DNA of 64,000 nucleotides from Erythrobacteraceae bacterium CFH 75059 (GTDB lineage: Bacteria > Pseudomonadota > Alphaproteobacteria > Sphingomonadales > Sphingomonadaceae). Below, one piece after another: positions 8,167 through 18,752 of the stretch; position 1 is the stretch's first letter, and the number at the start of each line of letters is the position of its first letter. A program made the translations under genes and the position numbers. The stretch covers positions 186,001 to 250,000 of the forward strand of contig SJSR01000002.1 in NCBI GenBank assembly GCA_004331795.1. Reading direction: 5' to 3'. The notes below the pieces were generated by a model, which saw only the letters and a list, made by a program, of their open reading frames with translations, did no database searches and was not told the origin of the DNA.

Positions 8167-9296
8167 GACGCGGCGCCTGCCAGACGCCGAGCGAAGTCGG
8201 CGCGCAGATTGGCCCAGAACAGCGGAATGTCATAGACGTGGTAGTTGTTGCCGGGCAGCACGGCCGAGCCCATCCGCGGGGGCGCGCCGATCAGCAGCAG
8301 GCCGCGCCGGTCGCAGCGGGCCGGAACGGCCCCGGGGACCAGCACGGCATCGCCGTTGTTCTCTTCCGGCTTCAGGGTGCCCAGATTGGCGGCAGCGGGC
8401 GCTTCCCCGCCGCTGCGCCCGGTCAGGGGGTTCGTGCACACGATCGGACTGTCTCCGCGCGCCTGACCGTCGAAACCCAGCGAGGCGGCATAGGTGCCGA
8501 GCAGCGCGGACGGATCCGCCGGCTCCGCGAAGCTCGACCAGCTGACGATGCAGCCGCGTTGGTCCGGCTGCGCACAGGCCGGCAGCCCAAGCGAAGGCAG
8601 GTCACGGTCGGCGGAGACGGGCCAGCCGATGATGTAGGCCACGGCGAGGCGGCGGCGCAGATCATCGCCCACCGTCTCGTTCAGCAGGCGCAGGATGTGC
8701 AGTGCGCCCTGCGAATGGCCGGCAAGAACGATCGGCAGGTCTGCCGGCACGTCTTGCAGGAACTGTGCGAAAGCCTGCGCCACGTCCTGATAGGCAGCAT
8801 CGATCGCCGCATCGGCATCGGGCGACCGGGCGAGGAAGGCGCCCACCGTGGCCTGGCGGTAGCGCGGCGCCCAAACCTGGGTTGCGCCGGCGAACGGGCT
8901 GGCCATGCCGCGCAGATAGGTGCGCGCCAGCTCCTGGGACTCGGGGTCGTCGAGAGGCGCGTTCCACTGGCTGCGCGCCACGAAGCTCGTCGGGTGCACG
9001 AAGAACACGGCGGCGCGGACGGGCGTCGGAGGGGCGACGCGCCCGTCGCCCCCGTCCGGCGCATTCTCGAGCCTGGGGCGGAACAGGACTGGGTTCGGCC
9101 CCTGAAGACCGGGCCGGGCGAGCCACAGAGCCGGGTCGGCATAAGCGTTCGGCGCCAGCGCCGCCTGCGGCTCGAACTGCCGGGTCGGCACAAAGGCGAG
9201 CCGGGTCAGCTCGCTCGAGAACAGGCGCAGCACGATGAGCGTCCCGATCGCGAGGACGATGAGAAACGCCACGACGTAGAGGAACTTGCGTGCCAT
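8163..9296 (-). CDS. DUF3089 alpha/beta-hydrolase, membrane anchored
   Basis: A 377-residue DUF3089 protein. One N-terminal hydrophobic helix (about residues 5-27) anchors or exports it, leaving an alpha/beta-hydrolase domain in the periplasm. The nucleophile elbow GHSQG (193-197, Ser195) and the strand FFVHPTSF that precedes the oxyanion region are visible, and HVYDIPLFW near the C-terminus probably carries the catalytic His. The family is lipase- or esterase-like, with unknown substrates. It overlaps ruvX by four bases. It is separated from lepB by about 80 bases, where a promoter is likely but was not identified. Confidence 0.85.
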   Translation of the reverse strand: MARKFLYVVAFLIVLAIGTLIVLRLFSSELTRLAFVPTRQFEPQAALAPNAYADPALWLARPGLQGPNPVLFRPRLENAPDGGDGRVAPPTPVRAAVFFVHPTSFVARSQWNAPLDDPESQELARTYLRGMASPFAGATQVWAPRYRQATVGAFLARSPDADAAIDAAYQDVAQAFAQFLQDVPADLPIVLAGHSQGALHILRLLNETVGDDLRRRLAVAYIIGWPVSADRDLPSLGLPACAQPDQRGCIVSWSSFAEPADPSALLGTYAASLGFDGQARGDSPIVCTNPLTGRSGGEAPAAANLGTLKPEENNGDAVLVPGAVPARCDRRGLLLIGAPPRMGSAVLPGNNYHVYDIPLFWANLRADFARRLAGAAS

Positions 9297-9379
9297 CCGT
9301 GATGTCGCGTCTCAGATGCGCGGCCGCGGTTGGCCGAGGCCCGCGACGCCTGGGCGGTTCGTGTGCAATAGCCCTGGCG

Positions 9380-10312
9380 TCATGGAGCAGGGCGGATGTC
9401 CGGCCGCAGCGAGGTCCAGGCGCGGTCGCCTCGCAGGGAGGTGAACCAGGTCACGGGGTTCAGGCTGGTGGTGCCGTCGAGCGAGAAGGTGACGAACTCG
9501 GCCCGGCCGCTGATGTTGGCGAGCGGGACCGGCCCGCCTAGCCCGCCGCCTTCCACCGTCAGCGGAGCGCGGCTGTCGGCCGAATGGTCGCGGTTGTCGC
9601 CCATCACGAAGACGGAATCCTGCGGCACCACCATCTCGTCCATGTCGTCGAGCAGCTGCGAACGATGGTCGATGATCAGATAGCTCGCTCCGTTCGGCAG
9701 CGTCTCGCGGTAGACCGGCATCTCGCAGACGATCCGTCCGTCAGGCAGGCGGGTGCGCATACCGGGGTAGGCGCCCGGGTCGCAGCGACTGTTCAGATCG
9801 ACCGGCAGGCGGACCGGCGGCTCGACTTCCTGCGGCACGGGACGGCCGTTGAGAATGATCTGGCCATTGCGGATGGCGATGCGGTCGCCGGGCAGGGCAA
9901 CCACCCGCTTGATGTAATCCTCGCTGCGGACCGGGTGCACGGGCACGACGATGTCCCCGTAGGCCGGCGTGCTGCCGAAGAGGCGCCAGTCGCCCCGCGG
10001 CAGAAGGTGGAAGGAGATGGACGACCAGTTGAACCCGTAGGGATACTTGCTCACGATCAGCCGGTCGCCGACCATGAGGTTCGGAAGCATGGACTCGCTG
10101 GGAATGTAGAACGGCTTGGCGACGAAGCTGTGGAAGCCGATCACAGCGAGGAGCATCAGAGCCAGGCCACGCAGTTCCGCCAGCCAGTTGATCGGCTCCC
10201 GCCTTTCCTCGCGCCGCTCGGAGGCGGCAGCCGACCCGTCCTTTGCCAGCACGGTCTCGCGCGGCGAGCGGGCCGCGGCGGGAGGATTGGCGGGATCTGA
10301 TGGTGGGCTCAT
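9380..10312 (-). CDS. lepB: Signal peptidase I
   Basis: A 310-residue type I signal peptidase. A 43-residue charged cytoplasmic leader precedes a single membrane segment (about 44-65), then the catalytic box SESMLPN (Ser74) and the general-base box [11 protein letters not shown] (Lys135), and the C-terminal [14 protein letters not shown] signature. It cleaves Sec and Tat signal peptides on the periplasmic face. The ATG at 10312 overlaps the acpS stop by four bases, which decides the start over an in-frame upstream alternative. It is the last gene of the pyrE-pdxJ-acpS operon, a conserved arrangement in Sphingomonadales. Confidence 0.96.
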   Translation of the reverse strand: MSPPSDPANPPAAARSPRETVLAKDGSAAASERREERREPINWLAELRGLALMLLAVIGFHSFVAKPFYIPSESMLPNLMVGDRLIVSKYPYGFNWSSISFHLLPRGDWRLFGSTPAYGDIVVPVHPVRSEDYIKRVVALPGDRIAIRNGQIILNGRPVPQEVEPPVRLPVDLNSRCDPGAYPGMRTRLPDGRIVCEMPVYRETLPNGASYLIIDHRSQLLDDMDEMVVPQDSVFVMGDNRDHSADSRAPLTVEGGGLGGPVPLANISGRAEFVTFSLDGTTSLNPVTWFTSLRGDRAWTSLRPDIRPAP

Positions 10313-10710
10313 TGCTTGACTGCCTCGATGATTACGAACGCCTGAGCCCACGGATGGTCGTCGGTCATGGTCAGGTGGATGAAGGACAGATGACCCGGCG
10401 GAATCAATTCCGCAAGGCGTTTTGCCGCCCCGCCGGTCAGGTGCAAGGTGGGCGCGCCGGACGGCGCGTTCGTCACGGCGATGTCCCGCATGTAGACGCC
10501 GCGGGCGAAGCCGGTGCCGACCGCCTTCGCGAACGCCTCCTTGGCGGCGAACCGCTTGGCCAGCGTTCCCGCCTTCGTGTGCGGCCGGCTCGCCGCCTTG
10601 GCGCGTTCCCCGGCCGAGAAGACCCGCTGCTCGAAACGGTCACCCCAGCGGTCGAGCGAGGCGGCGATGCGCTCGATGCTGCACAGGTCGGAGCCGATGC
10701 CGACGATCAC
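10309..10710 (-). CDS. acpS: Holo-[acyl-carrier-protein] synthase
   Basis: A 133-residue AcpS that transfers 4'-phosphopantetheine from CoA to apo-ACP, needed for fatty acid synthesis. The magnesium ligands are visible: Asp8 in [11 protein letters not shown] and Glu58 in [11 protein letters not shown]. The start is a GTG at 10710 that overlaps the stop of the preceding small membrane protein gene (GTGA), giving the standard MIVGIGSD N-terminus. No ATG in a suitable place exists. It is translationally coupled on both sides, sitting between the membrane protein and lepB. Confidence 0.94.
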   Translation of the reverse strand: MIVGIGSDLCSIERIAASLDRWGDRFEQRVFSAGERAKAASRPHTKAGTLAKRFAAKEAFAKAVGTGFARGVYMRDIAVTNAPSGAPTLHLTGGAAKRLAELIPPGHLSFIHLTMTDDHPWAQAFVIIEAVKQ

Positions 10711-10985
10711 AGCGCACGCACGAAGACTGCGGCGACGAGCGCCAGCACGAGAAGGTGCAGCGCGACCTGCGCCTTGAACAGCGGGTGCGTGACGTCGCCT
10801 CCGGCGATACGGAAGGCGCCCGCATAGCCCGCCACCTGAAAGACGAGCCAGGCCGGCGCGAACAGCCACAGCGTTCCGGTGCCCACGGCCAGCCCAAGCA
10901 GCAGCAGCGATGCGAGGAACGGCACGGCCGCCGCCGCCAGCACCAGACCGGCCCCGCGCAAGCCAGTATCGTCCGGAGCGGTCAT
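10707..10985 (-). CDS. Small integral membrane protein between pdxJ and acpS
   Basis: A 92-residue hydrophobic protein with three predicted membrane helices (about 13-33, 38-55 and 70-90) and no recognised enzymatic motif. It overlaps the pdxJ stop and the acpS start, each by four bases, so it is certainly translated with them if the operon is expressed. I do not recognise the family with confidence; it may be one of the small conserved membrane proteins found in this operon in sphingomonads. Confidence 0.75.
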   Translation of the reverse strand: MTAPDDTGLRGAGLVLAAAAVPFLASLLLLGLAVGTGTLWLFAPAWLVFQVAGYAGAFRIAGGDVTHPLFKAQVALHLLVLALVAAVFVRAL

Positions 10986-11725
10986 CGCGCCGCATCCATC
11001 AGGCGGCGCATCTTCAGCACGGCCTGTTCGAGCCCGACGAAGATGGCCTCGCCGACGAGAAAATGGCCGATGTTGAGTTCGGCAAGCTGCGGAATGGCGG
11101 CGACAGGCTGGACGTTGTCGTAGGTCAGCCCATGGCCGGCATGCGGCTCGATGCCATTCTTGGTTGCCAGCGCCGCCATGTCGGCAAGCCGGCGCAGTTC
11201 GGCTGCCCTTTGCTCGGGCGAGGCATGGGCGTATTCGCCGGTGTGGAACTCCACCACCGGGGCGCGCAGGCGGATGGCCGCGTCGAGCTGTCGTTCGCAC
11301 GGGGCAATGAACAGCGACACCCGGATGCCGGCGGCAAGCAGCCGGTCAACGAAAGGGTACAGCAGATTGTGCTGCCCGGCCGCGTCCAGCCCGCCTTCGG
11401 TCGTGCGCTCTTCCCGGCGTTCGGGGACGAGGCACACCGCGTGCGGCCGGTGGGCAAGGGCGATGTCCAGCATCTCCGCGGTGGCCGCCATCTCGAGGTT
11501 GAGCGGGAGATCGGTGGCCTCGGCGATGCGCCGCAGATCGTCGTCGCGGATGTGGCGGCGGTCTTCGCGCAGGTGCGCGGTGATCCCATCCGCGCCGACG
11601 GCGGCGACCTGCTGTGCCGCGCGGACCGGGTCGGGATGATCGCCCCCTCGGGCGTTGCGCACGGTGGCGACATGATCGATGTTGACGCCCAGCCGCAGCT
11701 TGCGTGGTGCCGGCACCGTGGTCAT
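10982..11725 (-). CDS. pdxJ: Pyridoxine 5'-phosphate synthase
   Basis: A 247-residue TIM-barrel enzyme that condenses 1-deoxyxylulose 5-phosphate with 3-amino-2-oxopropyl phosphate to form pyridoxine 5'-phosphate in the DXP-dependent vitamin B6 route. Hallmarks are [17 protein letters not shown] at the N-terminus, [12 protein letters not shown], and VEFHTGEYA plus [11 protein letters not shown] near the C-terminus. Length is normal. It overlaps pyrE upstream and the small membrane protein downstream by four bases each. It supplies PLP, used among others by threonine synthase encoded nearby. Confidence 0.97.
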   Translation of the reverse strand: MTTVPAPRKLRLGVNIDHVATVRNARGGDHPDPVRAAQQVAAVGADGITAHLREDRRHIRDDDLRRIAEATDLPLNLEMAATAEMLDIALAHRPHAVCLVPERREERTTEGGLDAAGQHNLLYPFVDRLLAAGIRVSLFIAPCERQLDAAIRLRAPVVEFHTGEYAHASPEQRAAELRRLADMAALATKNGIEPHAGHGLTYDNVQPVAAIPQLAELNIGHFLVGEAIFVGLEQAVLKMRRLMDAAR

Positions 11726-12321
11726 GGCGTCGCTGCGGAGGGCTGCGCGCGGCTGCCCGGTTTGACCGGCGGAATGGCTGCCAGATCGGCCGGCACCGCG
11801 TCCGGCGCGTAGGAGGGAACGTCTAGGTTGAGGAGCGCGTGCAGCGGCACGCCAAGATCCGCGTTGCCGCCGCTGCGGTCGACCAGCGCCGCCTCGGCCA
11901 CGACCTCGCCGCCCAGCGCCGCGATCGCCGCCATGGCCTCACGGCTCGACAGCCCGGTGGTGACGACATCCTCGACCAGCAACACCCGCTCGCCCGGCGC
12001 GATCGTGAAGCCGCGGCGCAGCACGAACCCGTCGCCGCCACGTTCGAGAAACACCGCGTCGCGGTCGAGCGCACGGCCCATCTCGTGCCCGATGATCAGC
12101 CCTCCCATGGCCGGCGAGACCACCTTGTCCACAGCTTCGCGCAGCTCTGCCGGAAGGCGCCGCGCGAGCGCCTCGGCCAGACGGGCGGCGCGCCGGCCGT
12201 TCATCAGCACGCGGGCGCACTGGAGGTAGTGCCGGCTGTGGCGGCCGGACGACAGAAGAAAATGCCCTTCAAGCAGCGCGCCGCTGGCGCGGAACTCTTC
12301 CAGCACGTCCTGTGGGGTCAT
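11722..12321 (-). CDS. pyrE: Orotate phosphoribosyltransferase
   Basis: A 199-residue type I phosphoribosyltransferase that makes OMP from orotate and PRPP in pyrimidine synthesis. The PRPP-binding signature [13 protein letters not shown] and the flexible-loop region [12 protein letters not shown] are visible, with the N-terminal hood [10 protein letters not shown]. The ATG at 12321 ([10 protein letters not shown]) gives the normal family start. It is the first gene of the minus-strand operon and diverges from the cytochrome oxidase operon over about 120 bases. Confidence 0.96.
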   Translation of the reverse strand: MTPQDVLEEFRASGALLEGHFLLSSGRHSRHYLQCARVLMNGRRAARLAEALARRLPAELREAVDKVVSPAMGGLIIGHEMGRALDRDAVFLERGGDGFVLRRGFTIAPGERVLLVEDVVTTGLSSREAMAAIAALGGEVVAEAALVDRSGGNADLGVPLHALLNLDVPSYAPDAVPADLAAIPPVKPGSRAQPSAATP

Positions 12322-12386
12322 CGCATGCTCCGGTTCCGCAGCGGGGTTGAGGCCCCTTGACGCGGGCGCAAATCTCCTAGAAGCGC

Positions 12387-12415
12387 TTGAGCAGAGGCAC
12401 AAGCGGTCCTATATC
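12387..12415 (+). promoter_or_regulatory. Predicted sigma70-type promoter of cytochrome oxidase operon
   Basis: A -35 box TTGAGC (12387-12392) and a -10 box TATATC (12410-12415) separated by 17 bases, in the pyrE-coxB intergenic region. Transcription would begin near 12422, about 23 bases before the first usable coxB start. The match is by consensus only. Confidence 0.5.
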
Positions 12416-12444
12416 GCCGGCGCTGACGAGGCGCTGGTCCGACT

Positions 12445-13635
12445 GTGCAGGAGCGGGAAACCGCGGAACGTGCCGACAACCCGGTAGTGAAAGACCTAGG
12501 TGTGACGCTATTCCAATCGAAAGGGCCGGCAGCGGGTGTTCCCCGTCTCGCGGTTCTGGCCAGCGCGCTGCTGATGATCGCCGGTGTCGGAATGACTCCG
12601 GCCGTGGCGCAGCAGCCGTCGCCTTCGCCGACCGTTGCGGCGCCGCTCGCGCCGCCGGCGCCGGACGCCGCTGCCAACGTCGCGCCTGACGATCCGCAGG
12701 GCGCGACGCCTGGCAACGACACCGCTCCGCAGGAAATCCGTGGCGGGGACGGGCCGGAAGCCGCCGGGGCGGACGCGTATCAGCCGCTCGGCCCGGAGTG
12801 GATCCGGGGCGTCCCGGCCGATCCGCGGCAGGATTTTGCCAAGGCGCTGACCTTCCAGGACCAGTATTCAAACACTGGGAACTATGCCCTGTGGATGCAC
12901 AACTGGGTGCTGCTGCCGATCATCGTGGCGATCACCCTGTTCGTGCTCGCCCTGCTCCTGATCGTCATCGTGCGCTACAACCGGCGCCGCAACGCGGTGC
13001 CGTCCAAGACGACGCACAACACGCTCATCGAGGTGGTGTGGACGGTCGTTCCCGCCCTGCTGCTGCTCGTCATCGCCATCCCCTCGATCCGCCTTCTCGC
13101 CAAGCAGTACGAGGCGCCGCCGGAAAACGCGGTGACCATCAAGGCGACGGGCTACCAGTGGTACTGGACCTACACCTACATGGACAACGGCGAGTTCGAG
13201 ATCATCTCTAACATGATGCCGGAAGAGGAGGCGCAGGCGCGCGGGTTCCCCTCTCATCTTGAGGTGGACAACCGCCTCGTGGTGCCGGTCAACACGCCAA
13301 TCCGGCTGCAGACCACGGCGGCCGATGTGATCCACTCGTTCGCCGTTCCGTCGCTTTGGTTCAAGCTCGACGCCATTCCGGGTCGCCTGAACGAGCGGAT
13401 GCTGACCATCCGCGAGCCGGGCATTTATTACGGGCAGTGCTCCGAATTGTGCGGCGCGCGCCACGCCTACATGCCGATCGCGATCGAGGCGCTGCCGCGG
13501 CCGCAGTGGGAAGCCTGGGTGCGCGCGCAGGGCGGCACCCTCGGCGACGAGGCGGAGGCCGAAGCCGGAGCGCAGCCAGCTGCGGTTCCTGCCGCCACGG
13601 AGGCGGCCGCGCCCGCTGCCGGCGCCGCAGAGTGA
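12445..13635 (+). CDS. coxB: Cytochrome c oxidase subunit II
   Basis: Subunit II of an aa3-type oxidase, up to 396 residues. A signal sequence ending PAVAQQ is followed by a Pro/Ala-rich linker, two membrane helices, and a periplasmic cupredoxin domain that carries the binuclear CuA site: GQCSELCGARHAYMP (Cys at about 332 and 336). The aromatic patch GYQWYWTYTY passes electrons from cytochrome c. There is no heme-c motif CxxCH, so it is not caa3-type. The start is uncertain: GTG codons at 12445, 12487 or 12502 are all possible and none has a good ribosome binding site. First gene of the operon. Confidence 0.93.
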   Translation: MQERETAERADNPVVKDLGVTLFQSKGPAAGVPRLAVLASALLMIAGVGMTPAVAQQPSPSPTVAAPLAPPAPDAAANVAPDDPQGATPGNDTAPQEIRGGDGPEAAGADAYQPLGPEWIRGVPADPRQDFAKALTFQDQYSNTGNYALWMHNWVLLPIIVAITLFVLALLLIVIVRYNRRRNAVPSKTTHNTLIEVVWTVVPALLLLVIAIPSIRLLAKQYEAPPENAVTIKATGYQWYWTYTYMDNGEFEIISNMMPEEEAQARGFPSHLEVDNRLVVPVNTPIRLQTTAADVIHSFAVPSLWFKLDAIPGRLNERMLTIREPGIYYGQCSELCGARHAYMPIAIEALPRPQWEAWVRAQGGTLGDEAEAEAGAQPAAVPAATEAAAPAAGAAE

Positions 13636-13662
13636 TTCCAACTTATTCCTTTCCTGCAGTGA

Positions 13663-15414
<1,752 letters not shown>

Positions 15415-15475
15415 GGGCAGGCGCAGTTGGTCCGGCCCGCCGCCGGCAGCCGGGCCGACTGCGCATGCTGACAGG

Positions 15476-16396
15476 ATGATGATCACAGCTGCCACGTCTC
15501 TGCAGAGCGCCCGACCGGCCGATTGGCGGGATTTTTTCGCCCTGACCAAGCCGCGGGTGATGAGCCTGGTGATCTTCACGGGCCTGTGCGGACTGCTCGC
15601 GGCGCCCGGATCACTCCATCCGGTGCTGGGGTTCACCGCCATCCTGTGCATCGCCATGGGAGCCGGAGGCGCCGCCGCCCTCAACATGTGGTGGGAAGCC
15701 GATCTCGACCGTCTGATGCGGCGGACCGCGGGGCGGCCGCTGCCGGCCGGGCGGCTCGAGCGGCGCGACGCGCGCGACTTCGGCGTCGCACTCGCGGTGG
15801 CCTCCGTCGGCATCATGGGGCTGGCGATCCACTGGCTGGCGGCGGCGCTGCTCGCCCTGTCGATCGTGTACTACGCCGTAGTCTACACCATGTGGCTGAA
15901 GCCCCGCACGCCGCAGAACATCGTGATCGGTGGCGGGGCCGGGGCGTTTCCGCCGCTGATCGGCTGGGTGGCGGTGACGAACGAGATCACCGTCATGCCG
16001 CTGCTCCTGTTCGCCATCATCTTCATGTGGACGCCGCCGCATTTCTGGGCGCTCGCCCTGTTCGCCCAGACGGACTACGCCAAGGCGGGCATTCCGATGA
16101 TGCCCGTCGTCCGCGGGGAGAAAGCCACGCGCGCGCAGATCCTGATCTATGCCGTGCTGCTGTGTCCGATCGCGCTCGCGCCCTTCATCATCGGCGCGGC
16201 GGGGGCGCTGTACGGCGCCGCGGCGCTGATCCTGTCGCTGGCGTTCGTCGCGCTGGCGGTGCCGGTGTTTGCCGGGCGCAGCGAAGAGGCGAGGGCGGAG
16301 AAGCGGCTGTTCGGCTTCAGCATCCTCTATCTGTTCGCGCTGTTCGCGTTGCTGGTCGCGGATGCGCTGCTGGCCCGGGCGGGACTGCTGCAATGA
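15476..16396 (+). CDS. ctaB: Protoheme IX farnesyltransferase (heme O synthase)
   Basis: A 306-residue UbiA-superfamily membrane prenyltransferase that attaches farnesyl to heme b to give heme O, the precursor of heme a for the oxidase encoded here. The first aspartate motif [15 protein letters not shown] and the conserved TPPHFWAL segment are visible, with about eight or nine membrane helices. ATG codons at 15476 and 15479 follow an AGGA; the first is used. It overlaps the next small gene by four bases. Confidence 0.95.
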   Translation: MMITAATSLQSARPADWRDFFALTKPRVMSLVIFTGLCGLLAAPGSLHPVLGFTAILCIAMGAGGAAALNMWWEADLDRLMRRTAGRPLPAGRLERRDARDFGVALAVASVGIMGLAIHWLAAALLALSIVYYAVVYTMWLKPRTPQNIVIGGGAGAFPPLIGWVAVTNEITVMPLLLFAIIFMWTPPHFWALALFAQTDYAKAGIPMMPVVRGEKATRAQILIYAVLLCPIALAPFIIGAAGALYGAAALILSLAFVALAVPVFAGRSEEARAEKRLFGFSILYLFALFALLVADALLARAGLLQ

Positions 16397-16518
16397 CGCC
16401 CGACGAAGAAGCCGACCTGCAACGGCGACGCCGAAGCCGCAACCTCGTCGTGGGCGGCGCGCTGCTGTTCTTCGCCGTGCTGTTCTACGCCATCACCATC
16501 GTGCGCATGGGAGATTGA
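16393..16518 (+). CDS. Small membrane protein between ctaB and ctaG
   Basis: A 41-residue protein with a charged Arg-rich N-terminus (QRRRRSRN) and one membrane helix (about 18-37). It overlaps the ctaB stop by ATGA and ends one base before the ctaG start, so it is part of the operon. Similar short one-helix proteins occupy this position in many alphaproteobacterial cox operons and are sometimes labelled CoxF-like; their function is not established. The tight coupling is the main evidence that it is real. Confidence 0.75.
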   Translation: MTPDEEADLQRRRRSRNLVVGGALLFFAVLFYAITIVRMGD

Positions 16519-16519
16519 G

Positions 16520-17131
16520 ATGGAGGCCAGTCGCAACCTCCGCACCGGTCTGCTGGCGGGCGGCATCGCGCTGGCGATGCTTGCGCTGGGTTTCGCGGCC
16601 GTGCCGCTTTACCGCATCTTCTGCCAGGTAACCGGCTTTGGCGGCACCACGCAGATCGCCAGCGAAGCGGACGCTGTGCTCGCGGAACGTTTCGCCCGCA
16701 GTGCCGGAACGCGGCCGATCTCCATCCGGTTCGACGCCAGCACGGCCCGTGACCTCCCGTGGTCATTCCGCCCCGTCCAGATCACCGACCGGGTCCAGAT
16801 CGGCGAACGGGATCTGGCGTTCTACACGGCCCGCAATGACGGCGACCGGCCGATCACGGGAGTGGCCTCGTTCAACGTGTCGCCCGCCTCCACGGGCAAG
16901 TACTTCCACAAGGTGCAGTGCTTCTGCTTCACCGAGCAGACCCTGCAGCCCGGCGAGGAGGTGCGCATGCCGGTGCTGTTCTACGTCGATCCCGCCATTC
17001 TGGACGATGAGAACGCCCGCAATGTCGAGCAGATCACGCTGAGCTACACCTTTCACGAGGCGCTTGAACCGGCCGCCGGAACGTCTGGACCGGCCGCGGG
17101 CGGCGCACTAAGGAGCCAGCAGGCGAGCTGA
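16520..17131 (+). CDS. ctaG: Cytochrome c oxidase assembly protein CtaG (Cox11 type)
   Basis: A 203-residue Cox11-type copper chaperone that delivers copper to the CuB site of subunit I. One N-terminal membrane helix is followed by a periplasmic Ig-like domain with the copper-binding motif VQCFCFTEQTL and the preceding NVSPASTGKYFHK segment. YRIFCQVTGFGGTT near the helix holds the third conserved Cys. Length is normal. It lies between the small membrane protein and ctaE, with 14 bases before the latter. Confidence 0.95.
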   Translation: MEASRNLRTGLLAGGIALAMLALGFAAVPLYRIFCQVTGFGGTTQIASEADAVLAERFARSAGTRPISIRFDASTARDLPWSFRPVQITDRVQIGERDLAFYTARNDGDRPITGVASFNVSPASTGKYFHKVQCFCFTEQTLQPGEEVRMPVLFYVDPAILDDENARNVEQITLSYTFHEALEPAAGTSGPAAGGALRSQQAS

Positions 17132-17145
17132 GAAGGAAGAGCCAC

Positions 17146-17967
17146 ATGGCCGGAACTGCCAATCACGACTACCACATCCTTCCGCCCGATATCTGGCCGC
17201 TTGTCGGATCGCTTTCGGCGCTGACGTTCACGACCGGGCTCGTGCTGCTGATGCACGACATGCCGAGCCACTGGCTCGTGCTGGGGCTGGGCATCGCCGG
17301 CCTGATCGCGACCTTCTATGGCTGGTTCTCCAAGGTTGTCGCAGAGTCGCAGGCCGGCCACCACACGCCGGTGGTGCAGCTGCACATGCGCTACGGCATG
17401 ATCCTGTTCATCGCTTCGGAGGTGATGTTCTTCGTCGGGTGGTTCTGGGCCTGGTTCAGCTTCGCCCTGTTCCCGAGCGAACTGGCCGATGTGATCGGCG
17501 GCCGATTCCCGCCGGCCGCCATCGAGTCGGTCATCAATCCCTTTCAGCTGCCGCTGCTCAACACGCTGATCCTGCTGTGCTCGGGGACGACGGTGACCTG
17601 GGCGCACCATGCGCTGATCCATGGCGATCGCGACGGCCTGAAGAAGGGTCTGTGGGCGACGATCATCCTTGGCGTCATCTTTTCGCTGATCCAGGCGTAC
17701 GAATACGCCATTGCGCCGTTCCCCTTCGGGGAAAACACCTACGGCTCGGCCTTCTACATGGCGACGGGTTTCCACGGGTTCCACGTCATCGTGGGGACGA
17801 TCTTCCTCATCGTGTGCTTGCGTCGCGCCTATCTTGGCCACTTTACGCCGCGGCAGCATTTCGGCTTCGAGGCGGCGGCCTGGTACTGGCACTTCGTCGA
17901 CGTTGTCTGGCTGTTCCTCTTCATCGCCGTGTACATCTGGGGCAGCGCCGGCGTTCCCTACCACTGA
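17146..17967 (+). CDS. ctaE: Cytochrome c oxidase subunit III
   Basis: A 273-residue seven-helix subunit III. Family markers are FYGWFSKVV, the acidic proton-antenna region ILFIASEVMFFVGWFWAWF, TVTWAHHALIHG, and FYMATGFHGFHVIVGTIFL. It lacks redox cofactors and stabilises subunit I and its proton uptake pathway. A purine-rich AGGAAGAG stretch precedes the ATG. Its stop shares one base with the start of a 53-codon reading frame (TGATG junction). Confidence 0.97.
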   Translation: MAGTANHDYHILPPDIWPLVGSLSALTFTTGLVLLMHDMPSHWLVLGLGIAGLIATFYGWFSKVVAESQAGHHTPVVQLHMRYGMILFIASEVMFFVGWFWAWFSFALFPSELADVIGGRFPPAAIESVINPFQLPLLNTLILLCSGTTVTWAHHALIHGDRDGLKKGLWATIILGVIFSLIQAYEYAIAPFPFGENTYGSAFYMATGFHGFHVIVGTIFLIVCLRRAYLGHFTPRQHFGFEAAAWYWHFVDVVWLFLFIAVYIWGSAGVPYH

Positions 17968-18128
17968 TGGATGAGAATGCCGGGGTGAACGCCGCGCCTG
18001 CGAAGGGGCGCATGGCGTTCACCCGTGTCGCCGCAGGTGACCGGCCGTGGTGCGGTATAGGTGCGCCAAAGTCCCTTGGGCTGTGCGGCGGCGCGGGTGG
18101 AGCGCACACGTCTGCGGACGAGGCATGA
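17967..18128 (+). CDS. Possible small protein between ctaE and SURF1
   Basis: A 53-codon reading frame that begins on the last base of the ctaE stop (TGATG) and ends overlapping the SURF1 start (ATGA). Both junctions are typical of translationally coupled genes. The predicted protein (starts MDENAGVNAAP) has no hydrophobic helix and no family I recognise; it has two Cys. In many sphingomonads a DUF983 gene of 120-130 codons sits at this position, but nothing here resembles it. It could be a genuine small gene, a remnant, or a chance frame. Confidence 0.35.
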   Translation: MDENAGVNAAPAKGRMAFTRVAAGDRPWCGIGAPKSLGLCGGAGGAHTSADEA

Positions 18129-18697
18129 CGCTGAGGCAGGTTCCGCTGGTGCCGACCGTTCTGGTCGTCGTGGCTGTGGCGGTCATGATTGCTCTCGGTG
18201 TCTGGCAGCTCGGGCGGGCGGAGGAAAAACGCGCGCTCATCGCGCAGTACAGGGCAGCCGTGACAGACGCGCAGCCGGCCGCGTTTCCGCACACCGCATC
18301 CGCCGCCGCGCGGGTGCTCTATCGCCGGACGCAGGTGCGCTGCGTCTCCGCCAGTCCGGCGGGCGCCGTCAGCGGGACGAGCGCGGACGGGCGCAAGGGA
18401 TGGGCGCACCGGGCCCGGTGCCGTGACGCCAACGGAAGGGACGTACTCGTCGACCTCGGCTTTTCCGACCAGCCGGTGGCGCCGTCCTGGAGAGGCGGCT
18501 CCGTCGCCGGCGTGATTGCCCCCGGACCCCGGCTCGTTGCCGATCCGCCGCTCGCGGGGCTGTCGCCGCTCCGCCGGCCCGATCCTTCCGATCTGCCGGA
18601 CAATCACCTGGCATATGCGATCCAATGGTTCGTCTTTGCCGGGGTGGCGGTCGCCATTTACGTGCTCGCGCTGCGCCGAAGGTCCACCGGTTCCTGA
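18125..18697 (+). CDS. SURF1-like cytochrome oxidase assembly protein
   Basis: A 190-residue SURF1/Shy1 family protein, which helps insert heme a into cytochrome oxidase subunit I. It has the expected two membrane helices at the ends (about 8-26 and 163-184) and the typical LGVWQLGRAEEKRALI motif after the first. The C-terminal DNHLAYAIQWFVFAG signature is intact. The periplasmic domain is shorter than in typical members (about 230 residues or more). The ATG at 18125 follows a good GAGG. Final gene of the oxidase operon before thrC. Confidence 0.9.
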   Translation: MTLRQVPLVPTVLVVVAVAVMIALGVWQLGRAEEKRALIAQYRAAVTDAQPAAFPHTASAAARVLYRRTQVRCVSASPAGAVSGTSADGRKGWAHRARCRDANGRDVLVDLGFSDQPVAPSWRGGSVAGVIAPGPRLVADPPLAGLSPLRRPDPSDLPDNHLAYAIQWFVFAGVAVAIYVLALRRRSTGS

Positions 18698-18752
18698 TCC
18701 GGCCGTCGGCGCGGCTTGCCCGCCGTTGCGGGCCGGGCTAGGTGCCCAGCGG

